A DNA stretch of 64,000 nt from NCBI GenBank assembly GCA_950295325.1, contig OX485809.1, positions 32,998,144 through 33,062,143 on the forward strand, in the 5' to 3' direction. The position numbers were made by a program, and so were the translations under genes. Under the pieces are notes generated by a model. It had not been told where the DNA came from, searched no databases, and saw only the letters and a list, made by a program, of their open reading frames with translations. Below, piece by piece: positions 33,986 to 45,216 of this stretch (position 1 is the stretch's first letter; every line of letters begins with the position of its first letter). The stretch comes from Polytrichum commune. Its lineage: Eukaryota; Streptophyta; Polytrichopsida; Polytrichales; Polytrichaceae.

Positions 33986-35805
33986 ATAGCCCAAAATGGT
34001 GCCCACATGTGGTGATTAATTCTTCGAAACCAATTTTAGTTTGACTTTGATGTGTTATGATTATTCACAAAACATAAAAAGAGTGAAGTGTGGTTTGGAT
34101 TTAAGTTTAGGCTTTAGAATGTGTTGGGTGGTTATTTCAAGGGGTAAGTTCAATAGGATAATGCCTTGATTATGTGAGTAGGGGGTAAGGTGAGGCAAGG
34201 TGAGCTCCACGGGTTAAATGCCCACTTTTGGATCCACCTTGGTAGTTTAGGAAGAAAGAAGCTTGGTGGAAGGGGATTAGTCCCCACTTTGAAGGTGAGG
34301 GTTAAGGGATTGTGATTGGAGGTGTTAATCCTCTCACCCTATCCTCACCTCTCTCTCCCTCTCTCCCTCTTTGCTACTTAAGGTGTTTTCTCTCTCATTT
34401 TCCTCTCTCTCCATCAAGCGCTCTCAAGGGAGCAAGTCCTTAAGAGCTTGAGTCACGTGTGTAGGTTATTAGTTTTAGTGGAGTTAATTAGTTAAGCTCT
34501 CTCTCTCATTGTTTCTAAAGGGGGTGAGCTCTTAGAACTTGAGACAAGGTGTGTGAAGTAAGTAGCTCTTAGAGTAGTGTGTGTAGATTAGTTTAGTTCA
34601 TTAGCGGTGTAGGTTAGCTCATTTAGCCAAAGTGCAAGGAAGAAGGAATTAATGGATGGTTGATTAGCACTTAAGGTGGTGTCATTTAAGGGGGGCAGCT
34701 AGCTGACTTGCTACCAGATACAACTCTACTGGCCGAAGCCCAACTGGGCAGCTAGCTGACTTGCTACCAAATACAACTCTGCTGGCCGAAGCCCAACTGG
34801 GGCAGCTATCTTACTTGCTACCAGATACAACTCTGCTGGCCGAAGCCCAACTGGGCAGCTAGCTGACTGGGCTACCAGATACAACTCTGCTGGCCGAAGC
34901 CCAACTGGGGCAGCTAGCTTACTTGCTACCAGATACAACTCTGCTGGCCGTAGCCCAACTGGGGCAGCTAGCTTACTTGCTACCAGATACAACTCTGCTG
35001 GCCGAAGCCCAACTGGGCAGCTAGCTGACTGGGCTACCAGATACAACTCTGCTGGCCGAAGCCCAACTGGGCAGCTAGCTTACTTGCTACCAGATACAAC
35101 TCTGCTGGCCGAAGCCCAACTGGGGCAGCTAGCTTACTTGCTACTAGATACAACTCTGCTGGCCGAAGCCCAACTGGGGCAACTAGCTAACTCTACTGGG
35201 CCGGGGCAAATCTTGGATTAAGCTCGGGCTAAGCCTTGTTGGGCCTTCACTTAACGAATCAATACATAGTAACCTTAGCGGCCTCACCACAAATTAACCT
35301 TAGACCACAATAGATTATTTTAGAATATCTTAGGCCTTAGGTAAGTATTGGATTCATTAGGTTAGGTAGGGCATGTGTGATTTTTGAATGTATTGGTGCT
35401 TGAACCATTGATAAGAGTGTTTTTCAACACTTGAACCTATTGGTCAAAATAAATCACTTGGATTACTAATGGAGAAGGTGGAGGACATCCGCAGTGGCGA
35501 GACGAAGGAGGTTAGGCCGATGGAGAAAGTGGAAGACTCTAGCAATGAAAAAGTGAAGGAGAGGATAATCAAAGGCCAAGGGGGAATATCTTTGAGAGCT
35601 TGTGTTGCCAAGGCCGCCGGTTGGACCCTTGAGAAGGCCAATTCGGCCATAAGTCAAGAGGCTACCATTAATAAACAAAGTGATTCAAAATGACATAAAT
35701 GCCTTGGGGTGTGAAGGGAGCATTTTCAATACACAAACAATACATGTGATTCTCAAAACCATCACCCGGACTAGGACGCTTAAGGGTGGTGGGTTTGGCC
35801 TCACA
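33986..35805 (+). mobile_element. LTR P, plus orientation, with internal tandem array
   Basis: Starts at AGCCCAAAATGGTGCCCACA, the LTR head without its TGTG. It continues through a CT-rich leader (34340-34410), a 53-bp tandem array and ACCCGGACTAGGACGC, and ends GGCCTCACA. The same order is seen in the solo LTR at 44072-45211. No 5-bp duplication is visible because the left end is fused to the LTR at 32822-33985. A small frame at 35469-35693 lies inside and has no recognisable domain. Confidence 0.65.
34690..35200. repeat. 53-57-bp tandem array, about nine copies
   Basis: The unit reads GGCAGCTAGCTGACTTGCTA then CCAGATACAACTCTGCTGGC and CGAAGCCCAACTG. Starts are spaced 53-57 bp apart, with small indels (an extra G, or GGG for TT). 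On the minus strand the units stay open over 108 codons, but only because some unit lengths are divisible by three. Confidence 0.95.
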
Positions 35806-37442
35806 TTAGACCAAATTTAGATGTTGTTGGAAAAATATTTGAATATACTTGATATATTTTAGATTCTTCCCAAAATAGTAAAAATTTATGACCTATTTCC
35901 GTGGAATGTATAGGTCCAAAAATAAATAAAGGTGCCTTGAATTTGAAATGGTCTCATGAAATTTGGAAACCGGGAAATGCTAAAATGATAGAAAAATTAT
36001 AATACAATAGATAAGTTTATGATTAAAACCGAAGATGATCTCAAGAAAGAATAAATGAAAATAATTTTTTTGATATTAGTATAATTGAAGAATGAGTCAA
36101 TCATAATACAAAGGGCGACCAACTTGCTTCGTTTTTATTCCGTCACTTTAGTCTTTGTCTTATCTATAAATCAACTCTAGAGCTTGGACTCCAACAATTA
36201 TTGTTTGTGATAAAAGAAATTATCTTGAGCTGAATATATATGAGGACGCAATTTAGATTAATACCCAATGTAAATGTAGATGCGTATGCAAACAATGGGA
36301 GAGAAGAGAGACATGTTCGCTGGCCTAAGATGGGAGAAGGAGATTAGAAGTCTATGAAATTCCCATATTCCCTTTAATTCATTGCCGGAACATGACATAG
36401 GTGTTGCAAATCGATATAGTAATAACTACGAGATGACTTCATTTTTGCAGTCCACATAAATATGGAGGTGGAGGGTGGAGGAGAAAAAACCATATGCAAA
36501 AATAATAAAAGACGATCGGATGTGCTAGAGAAGGACGCCACAAGGTGCATGAATGATGAGACAGATGATGCGGTTGATTTGAATGAAGACAAGTTGATTG
36601 ACACGAAAGATGAGGTTAAGGTGGTAGGTGATCTTCGAGGTCTTTGTCGTTTCGAGAGAAGTTGAAAAAATCATTACCGCATCGTCATTTATTAAAGGAC
36701 CAGATGAAGGATAAAACGGTTTTCTACGTTAATTTGCTTCGACCGGGTCCACCTCCATCAAGAACAAACGATGAAATGAAGCCCCAAACATCTAGGAGGT
36801 TGGCAAACTGGAAGTAAAGTTCATAAAAAAAAGCCATGTTAGATTAAATATGTTCAATGGTGGGATAAATATATGACATAGTTGAGTATTGTAATGCAAC
36901 ATTTTGAAGTCAATAAAAATAACTTATGAAATTATATTTATTATGGAAAACAATTGTGAGCACACATGAGGTCCACAAATTGTCACATCCATTAAGGCAC
37001 AATATAGTACTAGGCCAGAAGGAATTCTAGGAAGTAAAATGTGTCTAGAGGCCCCCCTCGAGGATGAGTTTGACCTTATTGAAACTAAATATCGGGGTAT
37101 AAATGAATAAGTCAACGTTAGGGTCTAAATTAGAGACCTTGTTCTTGTTCGTTGGGTTATATCGCATTTTCACGCTACGTCCCTCGCGCCCTGCGCAAAG
37201 CTAACAATTCACCTACACAAGCCACTTGTCTAGGTGAGTCCATACCCTCATTACTTTAGGATCTAACAATTCTAACACTCGTGGGGTCTTCATTACTCAC
37301 CCATAGGCAACCCTGGCCCTCCTCTTTAGCGCCAAGGTTCAGACTTTTCCACACGTCCCGCATGTGTTTCGAGTCCGTCAAGTTCTCATCCTTTAGTCAT
37401 CGCGGCTAAGCCCTTCGTGCACCCCGCACGGGTTACTCTACC
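35806..37442. other. Between-LTR DNA, no gene recognised
   Basis: A frame at 36462-36665 starts with ATG (MEVEGGGEKTICKNNKRRSD), is hydrophilic and acidic later, and has no match I know. 37140-37442 is less AT-rich and would be the sequence into which the solo LTR inserted. There are no retroelement protein motifs on either strand. Confidence 0.4.
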
Positions 37443-37447
37443 CCGCA

Positions 37448-38513
37448 TGTCACCAAAAAGCCTCCACCCTTCAATTTCGTCCTAGCCCGAATTGAGAAGT
37501 TTATAATGACATGTAGAGATTTCTCTCTTTGTAACACAATGTATGATTCCAATCTATCGTTGGAATATACGCAACTTAGCCAAGTCTATACTATGTCTTC
37601 TTACACTCCTTAATCTCGAAGTTTGGAAGTTTGGACATAGTCTCGGTTTTTTGGCTTTCAAAAATTCATATGAAGTCCAAAAAATGAGTTCTTGGTATCC
37701 ATGGATAGGTAATGAAGTCCTCTACATGAATATGCAATAATATTTCTACTACCACAAAGTATATGGTCGTAATTCTACACTGTTTCCTTCGAATCTACAT
37801 TTTTTCACTAGTTTTTGGAAGTTTAGACATAGTCTCGGTTTTTTGGCTCTCAAAAATTCATATGAAGTCCAACGAAACTAAATGCTCCAATAAGAGACTT
37901 TGCACATCCGCATAAGTATAAGACTAATCAATGTAAATCCAAGTATTCAAACAAAGTCATAAATTGAACTTTAAATTATTCACGCCCAACTATTACTAAC
38001 AAGAGGTCAAACCCTCTTCAAGGCCAACTAGCCTTGGTTTCTAACCTTACATCCATGCACACACACGTGCTCATATCTTGCTTCCCACGCACCCACACTT
38101 ATAACACGTGGGGTGCCAAGGAGCACGAAGGAAAGAGATGATGAGAGAGAAGAATGAGGGATTATATAGTGAGTTTGAGGGGGTGAGCACCCTCAAGGCT
38201 CACGATAAGCCCTCGAGATTTCTTCCTACTTTGTAGGCTCTTATCCTATCTCCTAAGCCTTCCTCCCTCAAATGATCAACAAAGATCCTAATTCAAACAT
38301 TTAACTAACCTTGGTTTTCTACCTACCACACTTTACCAAGGTTTGTCCTTCTTCTACTTAAATCCACTCCACAAAAGCCTAATGATTCAAACTAAGCTTT
38401 ATTCAAGCTTCACTCTTTTTATATTTTTGTGAATAATCATAAATCACCAAAACACCACTTGTAATGTTTTACAAGTGTTAACAACCAATGTGGGCATCAA
38501 TTTTGGGCTCACA
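37448..38513 (-). mobile_element. Solo LTR R with perfect 5-bp duplication
   Basis: On the minus strand it runs TGTGAGCCCAAAATTGATGC to GGTGACA. CCGCA occurs immediately on both sides (37443-37447 and 38514-38518), so the unit is a complete LTR insertion without an internal region. It is 1066 bp. It contains two copies of the roughly 190-bp GACATAGTCTCGG subrepeat and a TATA-like box near 38161-38168. It formed presumably by LTR-LTR recombination. Confidence 0.93.
38159..38170 (-). promoter_or_regulatory. TATA-like box of solo LTR R
   Basis: CACTATATAATC on the minus strand lies mid-LTR, where an LTR promoter would be expected. The position is plausible, but there is no evidence of activity. 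Confidence 0.45.
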
Positions 38514-38654
38514 CCGCACTTAGTCTTCCCGCCTAAATATGGATTCCCAACCGGGTTCAACCCAACACACTAAGGAGTGCGGCTAACCTTTTATCTTGTT
38601 TTTCAGGTGGTACAATTGTCGTAGAGTCCCACTCTATCTTTCCGCCTCCGCCGC

Positions 38655-39663
38655 CGCCCTACCAATATTCCCTCGCCATGTGGTCCGCCTTACCGCATTT
38701 GAAGTATAATATTTTCTTCATTGCATTTTTAAAGTCGACCCGCTTTGGCCGTTTGACGTAATTTTTTGGAGTAACCGGCTTACCGCTAGATCCCCCCTTG
38801 GATTCTTCTTTCGCCTCGTATTTCCGATTTGGAAATTTGTGTTTATTGCCTCCGAAGGACTTTTCGAATGGCCTCTTCTTGCTTGACGTATCGGGGCAGC
38901 CCACTTCTCTTGCGTTCTTTTAAAAAATCATCACATCGAACAACTCCATCATTGTGGTGGAGAGATTTTTTCGCTCCCACACCTTGCGTCAAAAAGATTC
39001 ATGTAGGCTCGCAAGAAACGCCCCCAACATGTCCAATTGCGAATTATTCTCACAATCAAATTGTAAGTATTTCGCCTTATATTCTTCGGCGTACCTCGAA
39101 AGATTTTGATCGTTCCGCCACTTCATGGCGCCTAAGGCCATGACGTCGAGTAGATGTTGGTGCGGTTTGCGCCACGTCTCGATCACCCACTCCTTTACTA
39201 CCTTCCACGACAAGTGTTCGGCTCGCGAGCCTTGTCATGCCGCAAAGGCTATGGATGTGCCATCCTTTGGAAACAATCCGAAAATTTATATTTTCACCTC
39301 ATCGTCATTATAGCCTTAGACGTCGCAATACGTCTCGTATTCGGTGAGAAACGCTTCAATATTTTTTTTATATTTAGTGTCCCATGTTATTGGTGTCGGA
39401 ACATTCTTCATATACGTGGGTCTGGTGGCGACCGACGACGAACTCCTCCCGCTCTTAATTATCTCAACCAACAGTTGGTTTTGGTCCATTAAGGTGGATA
39501 TTGTCAACCTCATCTCGCGGACTTCATCCTTGAGCTTCGTTATGGGCGTCTCACATCGTTGGGCCTCTTTTCGATTCGAGTCACTTTCAAATCCTTCAGA
39601 GCTAACCTCATCACCTTCCCTAAACAGTTCGTTGGGTTATTCTTGTTTCTTTCACGCTAAGAA
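38655..39663 (-). pseudogene. Decayed Ty3/Gypsy-type gag
   Basis: Minus-strand segments in order: a leader with IREMRLTISTLM-like coiled coil; PTPITWDTKYKKNIEAFLTE; then LGAMKWRNDQNLSRYAEEYK; then a basic linker; and YFKCGKADHMAREYW, a CCHC zinc knuckle whose first and last Cys are now Tyr. Several in-frame stops and a frame change break it. No protease or polymerase follows. The solo LTR inserted about 140 bp beyond its 3' end belongs to a different element. Confidence 0.8.
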
Positions 39664-39973
39664 GTAGGGTAAGAGTTTGGATTGGGTTGAACGTCCATAC
39701 CGGAGAGGTTGAGTGAAGGAGTGAATGTGTTAAAGATACGAGTAGGAGTGATGTGTTCTTTCTGGGGGGTCAAAAGCCGGCATTATCAAGTTTAAGGATC
39801 TCTAGATGAATGAAGTTAGTACCAAATTTGACAGGCGACACGGGCGGGATTGGAGGCCTTTCTTGGTCATGAGTAAATTTGTCGACCCATTTGCAACAAG
39901 AGTCCTTAACATAACGCTCAATGTCGTATTGGCAAAACAAGAACTTCTCAACTTTAGGTATTATAAATTTGTA

Positions 39974-42631
39974 TTAGTTCCAAATTCCAAGGTATGTCGG
40001 GGCCATGATGCTTTTGTCATTGGTGACTGCATGCACAGCTGAACATGCCTTTAAAGAATTATAAGGAACGCAAGCAATATGCCAAAGTTTCTCGTCCACT
40101 TTGAATTCTTGTACAGCAGTGATGTGGAAAAAATCAAGACCGGTATGTAGGAGTGGTAGAACCTCTAGCACTGACGTAGAGGACTCCTGGACGATGGTAG
40201 GCAAAGGTGATGCATGAGATCGTGTGGTTCTCTGAGCGACACGAGGACGAGAAAAATTGATGATGTCGGGGTAGTGGGTTTTTTCATCGGCTCCAATGGG
40301 GGGTGTCGGGCTTGCTTTTCTGCAATCCAAACACATCGGCATCCTTGAGGTGGGGATTACGAGTGCAAAATTCTTCCCTGCCGGACATGTCGAGAAGAAC
40401 CTTTTGTAGCACAACAGGGTCACCGGTTTGTTGAGCATGACGCTGAGTGCATCGGAGCTTGAGTTCTTATTTGCTAGGGCCATCACCCCCAACACCACCT
40501 TTAGAAATTGATAATATGTCACGACTTGAAGGAACGCTTGAATATGGTCATCCACAGTGGCCACATACAAATCGTCACCCTTGTTTCCAACCGCTTGAAG
40601 CTTTTGGTGTGAATGGATTTTGCAAGGTTGCAATTAGGCATTTGTGCAAACTCCTTGGCGATCATGATTTTTTCCTGTGTAATGGAGTGGCAATGTAAGA
40701 AATTTGCAAAGACAAAGGCAAAGGCAAAAAAACTAAAAAAACTAAAGACGCACCAGTTCCATGAAACCACCCCATTGTTGATAGCGGAAATGCCAGAATG
40801 CTAGCCAGAGTTGAAGGTGTTTCAGACCGTCCTTAGAGGTGCAGTTGGACGATGCCCACCAAGCCTTGATAGCAAGGTACCTCGTCTCTGCCTCCAGCAT
40901 AGAAGAGGCGTTGCGGTACTAGAGGCAGAGATGCTTGTGTTGGTTTTGCAAATCGTGCTTAATATAGGGTTTGGTGTGTTTTTCCAATGATTGGGTCCAA
41001 TGGAAGTAATAGGTTCACTTGCGCCCTTGGATCGGAACCTTGGGATCTCCGGAGCCATAGACGATCCTCACAGCGTTCCAATTGGCTTGTGCATTGTCCG
41101 CCATGAAGCCTTTGAAGTGTGGCTTCGAGATTCCATGCCGAGCCATGACGTGGTTGAGGTTATGCCAGAAAAGCACTTGACCAACCTTGTCCTCGGATTG
41201 GAAGTCGCAGCAATCGATGGTCATAATGCATTGGTAGATCCCGTCATATACGTGGCAAGCCATGGTGGTCCACTTGGCCACGCGCTTGACATGGTCGGAC
41301 ATGATCCAAGCATGCTCGAGATCCCCGCCATGCTACATGCGCCTAACCAAGTCAACCCCACTGTTGGGGCCAACCTCAGACATTTTGAAGACGAAGACTT
41401 TGTCCGTCTCGTCACCCTGGCCCAGGAATTGGTTCCACTGGACATAAGCCCAGGTGTTGATACCTCTAAGCTTAGCGATGCCATCCATAACTCCTAACCT
41501 ATGCAAGTATTTGAACGTTATAACCTTGTTATGGAGGTGGGGGGAATTTTGTTCATTGTAGCGATCAAAGACGGGCTCAAGTTCTTCCAATGAAAGCAAG
41601 TGATGAGGATCACTATCATTGCGGAGGAGGAACTCATCCACAAGGTCCTTGCTGGCTTCTAAAACGATTTTGTTGTGAGTGGCTTCGGGCTTGCGCTCGA
41701 CATGCTCCTCGATGAGGGCGTCGATACGCTTGCGGCTATCCCTGGAATTGCCGACCTTGACTGGGTGACTATGGTTGCCAAAATGAATGCACACCCGCTG
41801 AGTGCTATTGTTGTCATGGACGTAGAAGATTTTGGCAACGCATGTTGCAATGCACTTGGGAGGCTCCTTGCAGATCTTGCACACTAGAGTGGAGAAGGCA
41901 TGCACAGGACCACCAACGGGAAAAGGGCTCCTTGGTGAAGCCATCGAATTTAGTATCATTGACCGAGGAGGTACGATGAGCACGTTGGAGGTAGTCGCAA
42001 TGAGGATTATGGCACTCGAAGTGGCCAACGCAGGTGGAGGAGCGAAAAACAAGGCCTAAGTCATTGTTGATGTTGATGGTTTGGGTTTTGATCCAGACAT
42101 GGCCATCGTAGCATTTGTCCATGCCGTCCATGGATTTGGCCTTCGTATGAGAGGATGAGAGGCCAACGAAGGGAAGGACAAACATCTGATTACCGTCAAA
42201 ACGAGGTGGGAGGAAATTCACCTTCTTGATTTGCAAAGTGTCATAATCTAGCTTCTTGAGGATGATTTTCCTACCAGGCATAGAAGCTAAAGTATGTACA
42301 CATTGAAGAATGGAAATGTAGGGTTTGGGAGGGGGTGCAGCAAGAGGAGACAAATGTTCAAGGCGTATAAGAGGGGGATCACAAAGGGGGAACTTAGGGA
42401 GGAAAGAGATGGTTTGAGAATGGGAGTGGATACAAGGGGCTTATCACCATCGGATGAATCAGAAAGATGTATGACAGTATGTATACTAGGTTCAATCTTA
42501 ATTTTGACCGTGGGAGGAGTGTTTAAAGTGGAAGCGGACGAATGGGGAGGGGTACGGATTTCAATGGATACATTTGTCCGAGATTCAGGGAGGTTATACA
42601 CCTTGTATTTACCAGCGCAAAGTTCCCACAC
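39974..42631 (-). pseudogene. Large broken transposase-like gene
   Basis: A single gene of probably more than 800 codons on the minus strand. The N-terminal part (42631-42287) holds HTVIHLSDSSDGDK, a SUMO-interaction-like motif. The next part has STCVGHFECHNPHCDY and VCKICKEPPKCIATC, zinc-binding in pattern. The core (42052-40750, one frame) runs through NTWAYVQWNQFLGQG, TIDCCDFQSEDK, HFKGFMADNAQANWNAV, FHWTQSLEKHTK and LQLWLAFWHFRYQQWGGF. Two Asp-centred blocks followed by an FHW block recall the DDE core and CxxH of MULE-type transposases. Damage includes a frameshift near 41935, TAG at 41333-41335 where CAG fits, TGA at 41012-41014, a TAG near 40920, and frame changes after 40750. The C-terminal part continues to 39974. 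The superfamily assignment is inference; no terminal repeats were found. Confidence 0.7.
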
Positions 42632-42637
42632 TGATGA

Positions 42638-43158
42638 TCATTTGTCGGCAAGCCTAGAATTCTCACGCATGGTCAAAGACAACAAAGATGTAGCACTATC
42701 ATAAATCTCGCGTTTGACCCATATTGTATTATCTTGCAACGAGAACCTCATACTAAGGTGAAGGGAAGAGACAGATGCCCCTACGTGTTCGGACAATCTA
42801 GACAAATGATCAACTTGCAAATGCATCCTTCCCATTTTGTATTCTACCGTGTAATCGAATTCCTCCAACAACAACACCCACATGGCTAGCCTGCCGCTAA
42901 GTTCAGGTTTGTTCACCAATAATTTGATTGCCATGTGATCCACAAAAAAGACCCACCGGGTTGCACATCAGGTAATGACGGAACTTCACCGAAAAAACCA
43001 TGGCCAAACACTTCCTCTCTATTGTAGAGTAATTACGCTCCGTTGTTGTCAGATGCCTACTAGCATACGTCATTGGTTGGTCCTTACCCTTCTCTCCATA
43101 AGGCTAGCACAATGCACTTCCTACGGCCATCGAGCTAGCATCACAAAACACATGAAAA
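42638..43158 (-). pseudogene. Ty3/Gypsy RNase H relic
   Basis: Minus strand: FHVFCDASSMAVGSALC, stop, PYGEKGKDQPMTYASR, TTTERNYSTIERKCLAMV, FRHYL, then after a one-base shift near 42960 VFFVDHMAIKLLVNKPELSG, MWVLLLEEFDYTVEYKMGRM and VDHLSRL. These are the Asp, Glu and tether blocks of a Gypsy reverse transcriptase/RNase H. Neither the polymerase fingers nor an integrase are next to it. Confidence 0.88.
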
Positions 43159-43189
43159 ATGTCTGGATGGCTAATTTTTGGAGAAGGCA

Positions 43190-43640
43190 ACATGCAACGA
43201 CACAACCGTATGTGTTCCCTCTACATGTTCAACAAGTTTTCTTTTATGACGATGAGGAAGAGGTTGGTCGGAAGGTCGTGTTGCAATCTGACTGCCGAAG
43301 CATCCAAACCGTGTTGGGAGATGGAGAATTGAATTTGGGTGCCAACCCTAGTATTGATGCTCTAGATGCACCTCGCAATGTTGCACCTGCAATAGCAAAT
43401 GAAGCCACAGTGGGTGATGTTGTCAAACCTGTTGGAGTTGGAGTAATTGGTAGACTTCCACGGGCACAAAGAGGTGGGGTTGTATGGGAAGGGGATTGGT
43501 CCTTTGGGGACAGTGATTGAGCCACATATCATGATTGTGATGCGGAGGAAGATCCTTGGTGGGCCGAACTAGAGGAGAATAGTGTGAGGGGGGAGGTAGC
43601 ATTAAACACTCACAATTGGCTTATTTGTAGGTAATTGGAT
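43190..43640 (+). pseudogene. Possible CACTA-associated protein fragment
   Basis: YVFPLHVQQVFFYDDEEEVG followed by RKVVLQSD resembles the QVFYVDD-x-WKVV block of a plant CACTA-associated domain (DUF4216), and the acidic end WEGDWSFGDSD fits its tail. The frame stops at 43520, but similar acidic coding-like sequence continues to about 43590. The match rests on memory of the motif only. Confidence 0.4.
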
Positions 43641-44514
43641 GACCATGTCATGTAGGTAGTGCATTTGCGTTTGTAGCATGTTGATATGCAAGTGCAAAGG
43701 GTTTAGAAAGTGCAGACGGTCAGATGACGCCACTGTAGTCGAGCTTTCATATGCACATCAAAATATACATCATATTATAATACAATATTTTACATGTACA
43801 CGAAATTTGGTTGTGCACACCTGTATTTTGTATAATATCGAGTACGATGGGAGTACATGTATTGTTCTTGCAAGTAGTTAGTGACTGTTACAATGGAATT
43901 AATGGTTTTGGTATGTGGACTTAGGGAAAGCATTCACAACATATTTGCATTAGTCGTGTAGCATGATGTTTGTGTTGTCGGCCTTGAGTCATAGTCATGG
44001 AATTGAAAGACAATATGTCTTGGTAACTAGGATTTGCATATGCAACTGATTTCATTATTTACATGACTCATTATGAGCCCAAAATGGTTGCTCATATTTG
44101 TTTTATGCTTAGGATCTACTTAGAATTGCAATTGGAGTGTTATTGAAACAATTAAAAGTATAAAAAAAGTGAGGCTTGGTGTGGATTTATGTTTAGGCCT
44201 TAAGCTTATTTTGTGTAGTCAATTAGAAGCTTAGCGACATTAGGGAGTGTTTTGGTTGAGTGAGTAGTGTTTGATGAAGCAAGGGGAAGGGCCTTGGCTT
44301 AAATGTTTGAATTAGAACATGTTCTTGTTGGTTTAGGGGGTGAGGGTTTAGTGGATAGGATAAGGTCCTACTAAGTAGGAGAAGGCTAAAGAGGTTGTGG
44401 TTTGGATGCCCTCCCTCCTTCCTTCCTCCTCTCTCTCATTCTCTCTCTCTCTCTCTTGTGGTGTGTGTGGGTGTGTGTGTGTGGGTGTGTGTGTGTGGTG
44501 TAGTGTGGTAGAGA

Positions 44515-44665
44515 ATGTAGTTGATTAGGGGGAGCTTAGAAAGTTTAGTTGATTAGGGGGAGCTTAGAAAGTTTAGTTGATTAGAGGGAGCTTAGAAAAT
44601 TTAGTTGATTAGAGGGAGCTTAGACAATTCAGTTGATTAGAGGGAGCTTAGAAAATTAGTTTATT
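44515..44665. repeat. 28-bp tandem array, five copies
   Basis: The unit is GTTGATTAGGGGGAGCTTAG plus AAAGTTTA, starting at 44520, 44548, 44576 and onward with a few changes. It lies within solo LTR Q. Confidence 0.92.
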
Positions 44666-44679
44666 AAGGGGACTAAGGC

Positions 44680-44940
44680 AGCAACTAGGACGAAGGTTAG
44701 CTGTGGCAACACTGGGACGAATGTTAGCTGTGGCAGCACTGGGATGAAGGTTAGCTGTGGCAGCAACTGGGATGAAGGTTAGCTGTGGCAGCAGTTGGGA
44801 CTAAGGTTAGTTGTGGCAACAACTGGGACGAAGGTTAGTTGTGGCAGCAGTTGGGACTAAGGTAGCTGAGAGAGCAGCTGGGACGAAGGTTAGCCGAGAC
44901 AGCAACTATACTACGGAGCAGCTGGACTAAGGGGTAGTTA
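44680..44940. repeat. About 30-bp tandem array in LTR Q
   Basis: Seven to nine variable copies of GGGACGAAGGTTAGCTGTGG plus CAGCAACT. It is unrelated in sequence to the 53-bp array that holds the same position in LTR P. Confidence 0.9.
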
Positions 44941-45216
44941 GAATGATGGGTTAGCTAGGTAGTTAGCTATCCGCGTAATCGGTGGTGTAATCGTGTGGGA
45001 AAGTTGATAGAGGGTGAGAGGATAGTACCAATAGAGAAAAGCGTTTATCAACGCTTGTACTCATAATATGGAATAAATTGGTGTGACCCAAGTTATGTGT
45101 GATGTCATGGGAATGAATGACGGAGGAAAAGTAAACAAGGATGAATATGAATGTGATCGCCATACCCTCACCCGGACTAGGACGCTTAAGGGTGGGCGGA
45201 TTGGCCTCACACTCAT

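Larger units (their letters stand above)
44072..45211 (+). mobile_element. Solo LTR Q with perfect 5-bp duplication
   Basis: Begins TATGAGCCCAAAATGG (TGTGAGCCC with one change) and ends TTGGCCTCACA. CTCAT occurs directly on both sides (44067-44071 and 45212-45216). It is 1140 bp. It contains a CT-rich leader (44400-44456), a GT-rich run (44458-44500), a 28-bp tandem array and a roughly 30-bp tandem array, then the ACCCGGACTAGGACGC block shared with LTR P. Confidence 0.9.

Noticed and set aside
34726..35046. A 106-codon minus-strand repetitive protein (ASKLAAPVGLRPAELYLV units).
   Set aside because: It is the translation of the 53-bp tandem array inside an LTR. Unit lengths vary between 53 and 57 bp, so no frame is maintained across the array.
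35469..35693. A small gene starting MEKVEDIRSGETKEV.
   Set aside because: It has an ATG and a hydrophilic sequence but lies inside LTR P and has no recognisable domain or splice signals.
40991..41497. A 168-codon plus-strand frame.
   Set aside because: It is antisense to the transposase-like relic, whose minus-strand translation carries the coherent motifs.
33986..45211. LTR P and LTR Q as the two ends of one plus-strand retrotransposon.
   Set aside because: Q has its own perfect CTCAT duplication, the sequences between are minus-strand and in the wrong order, and P and Q have different arrays.
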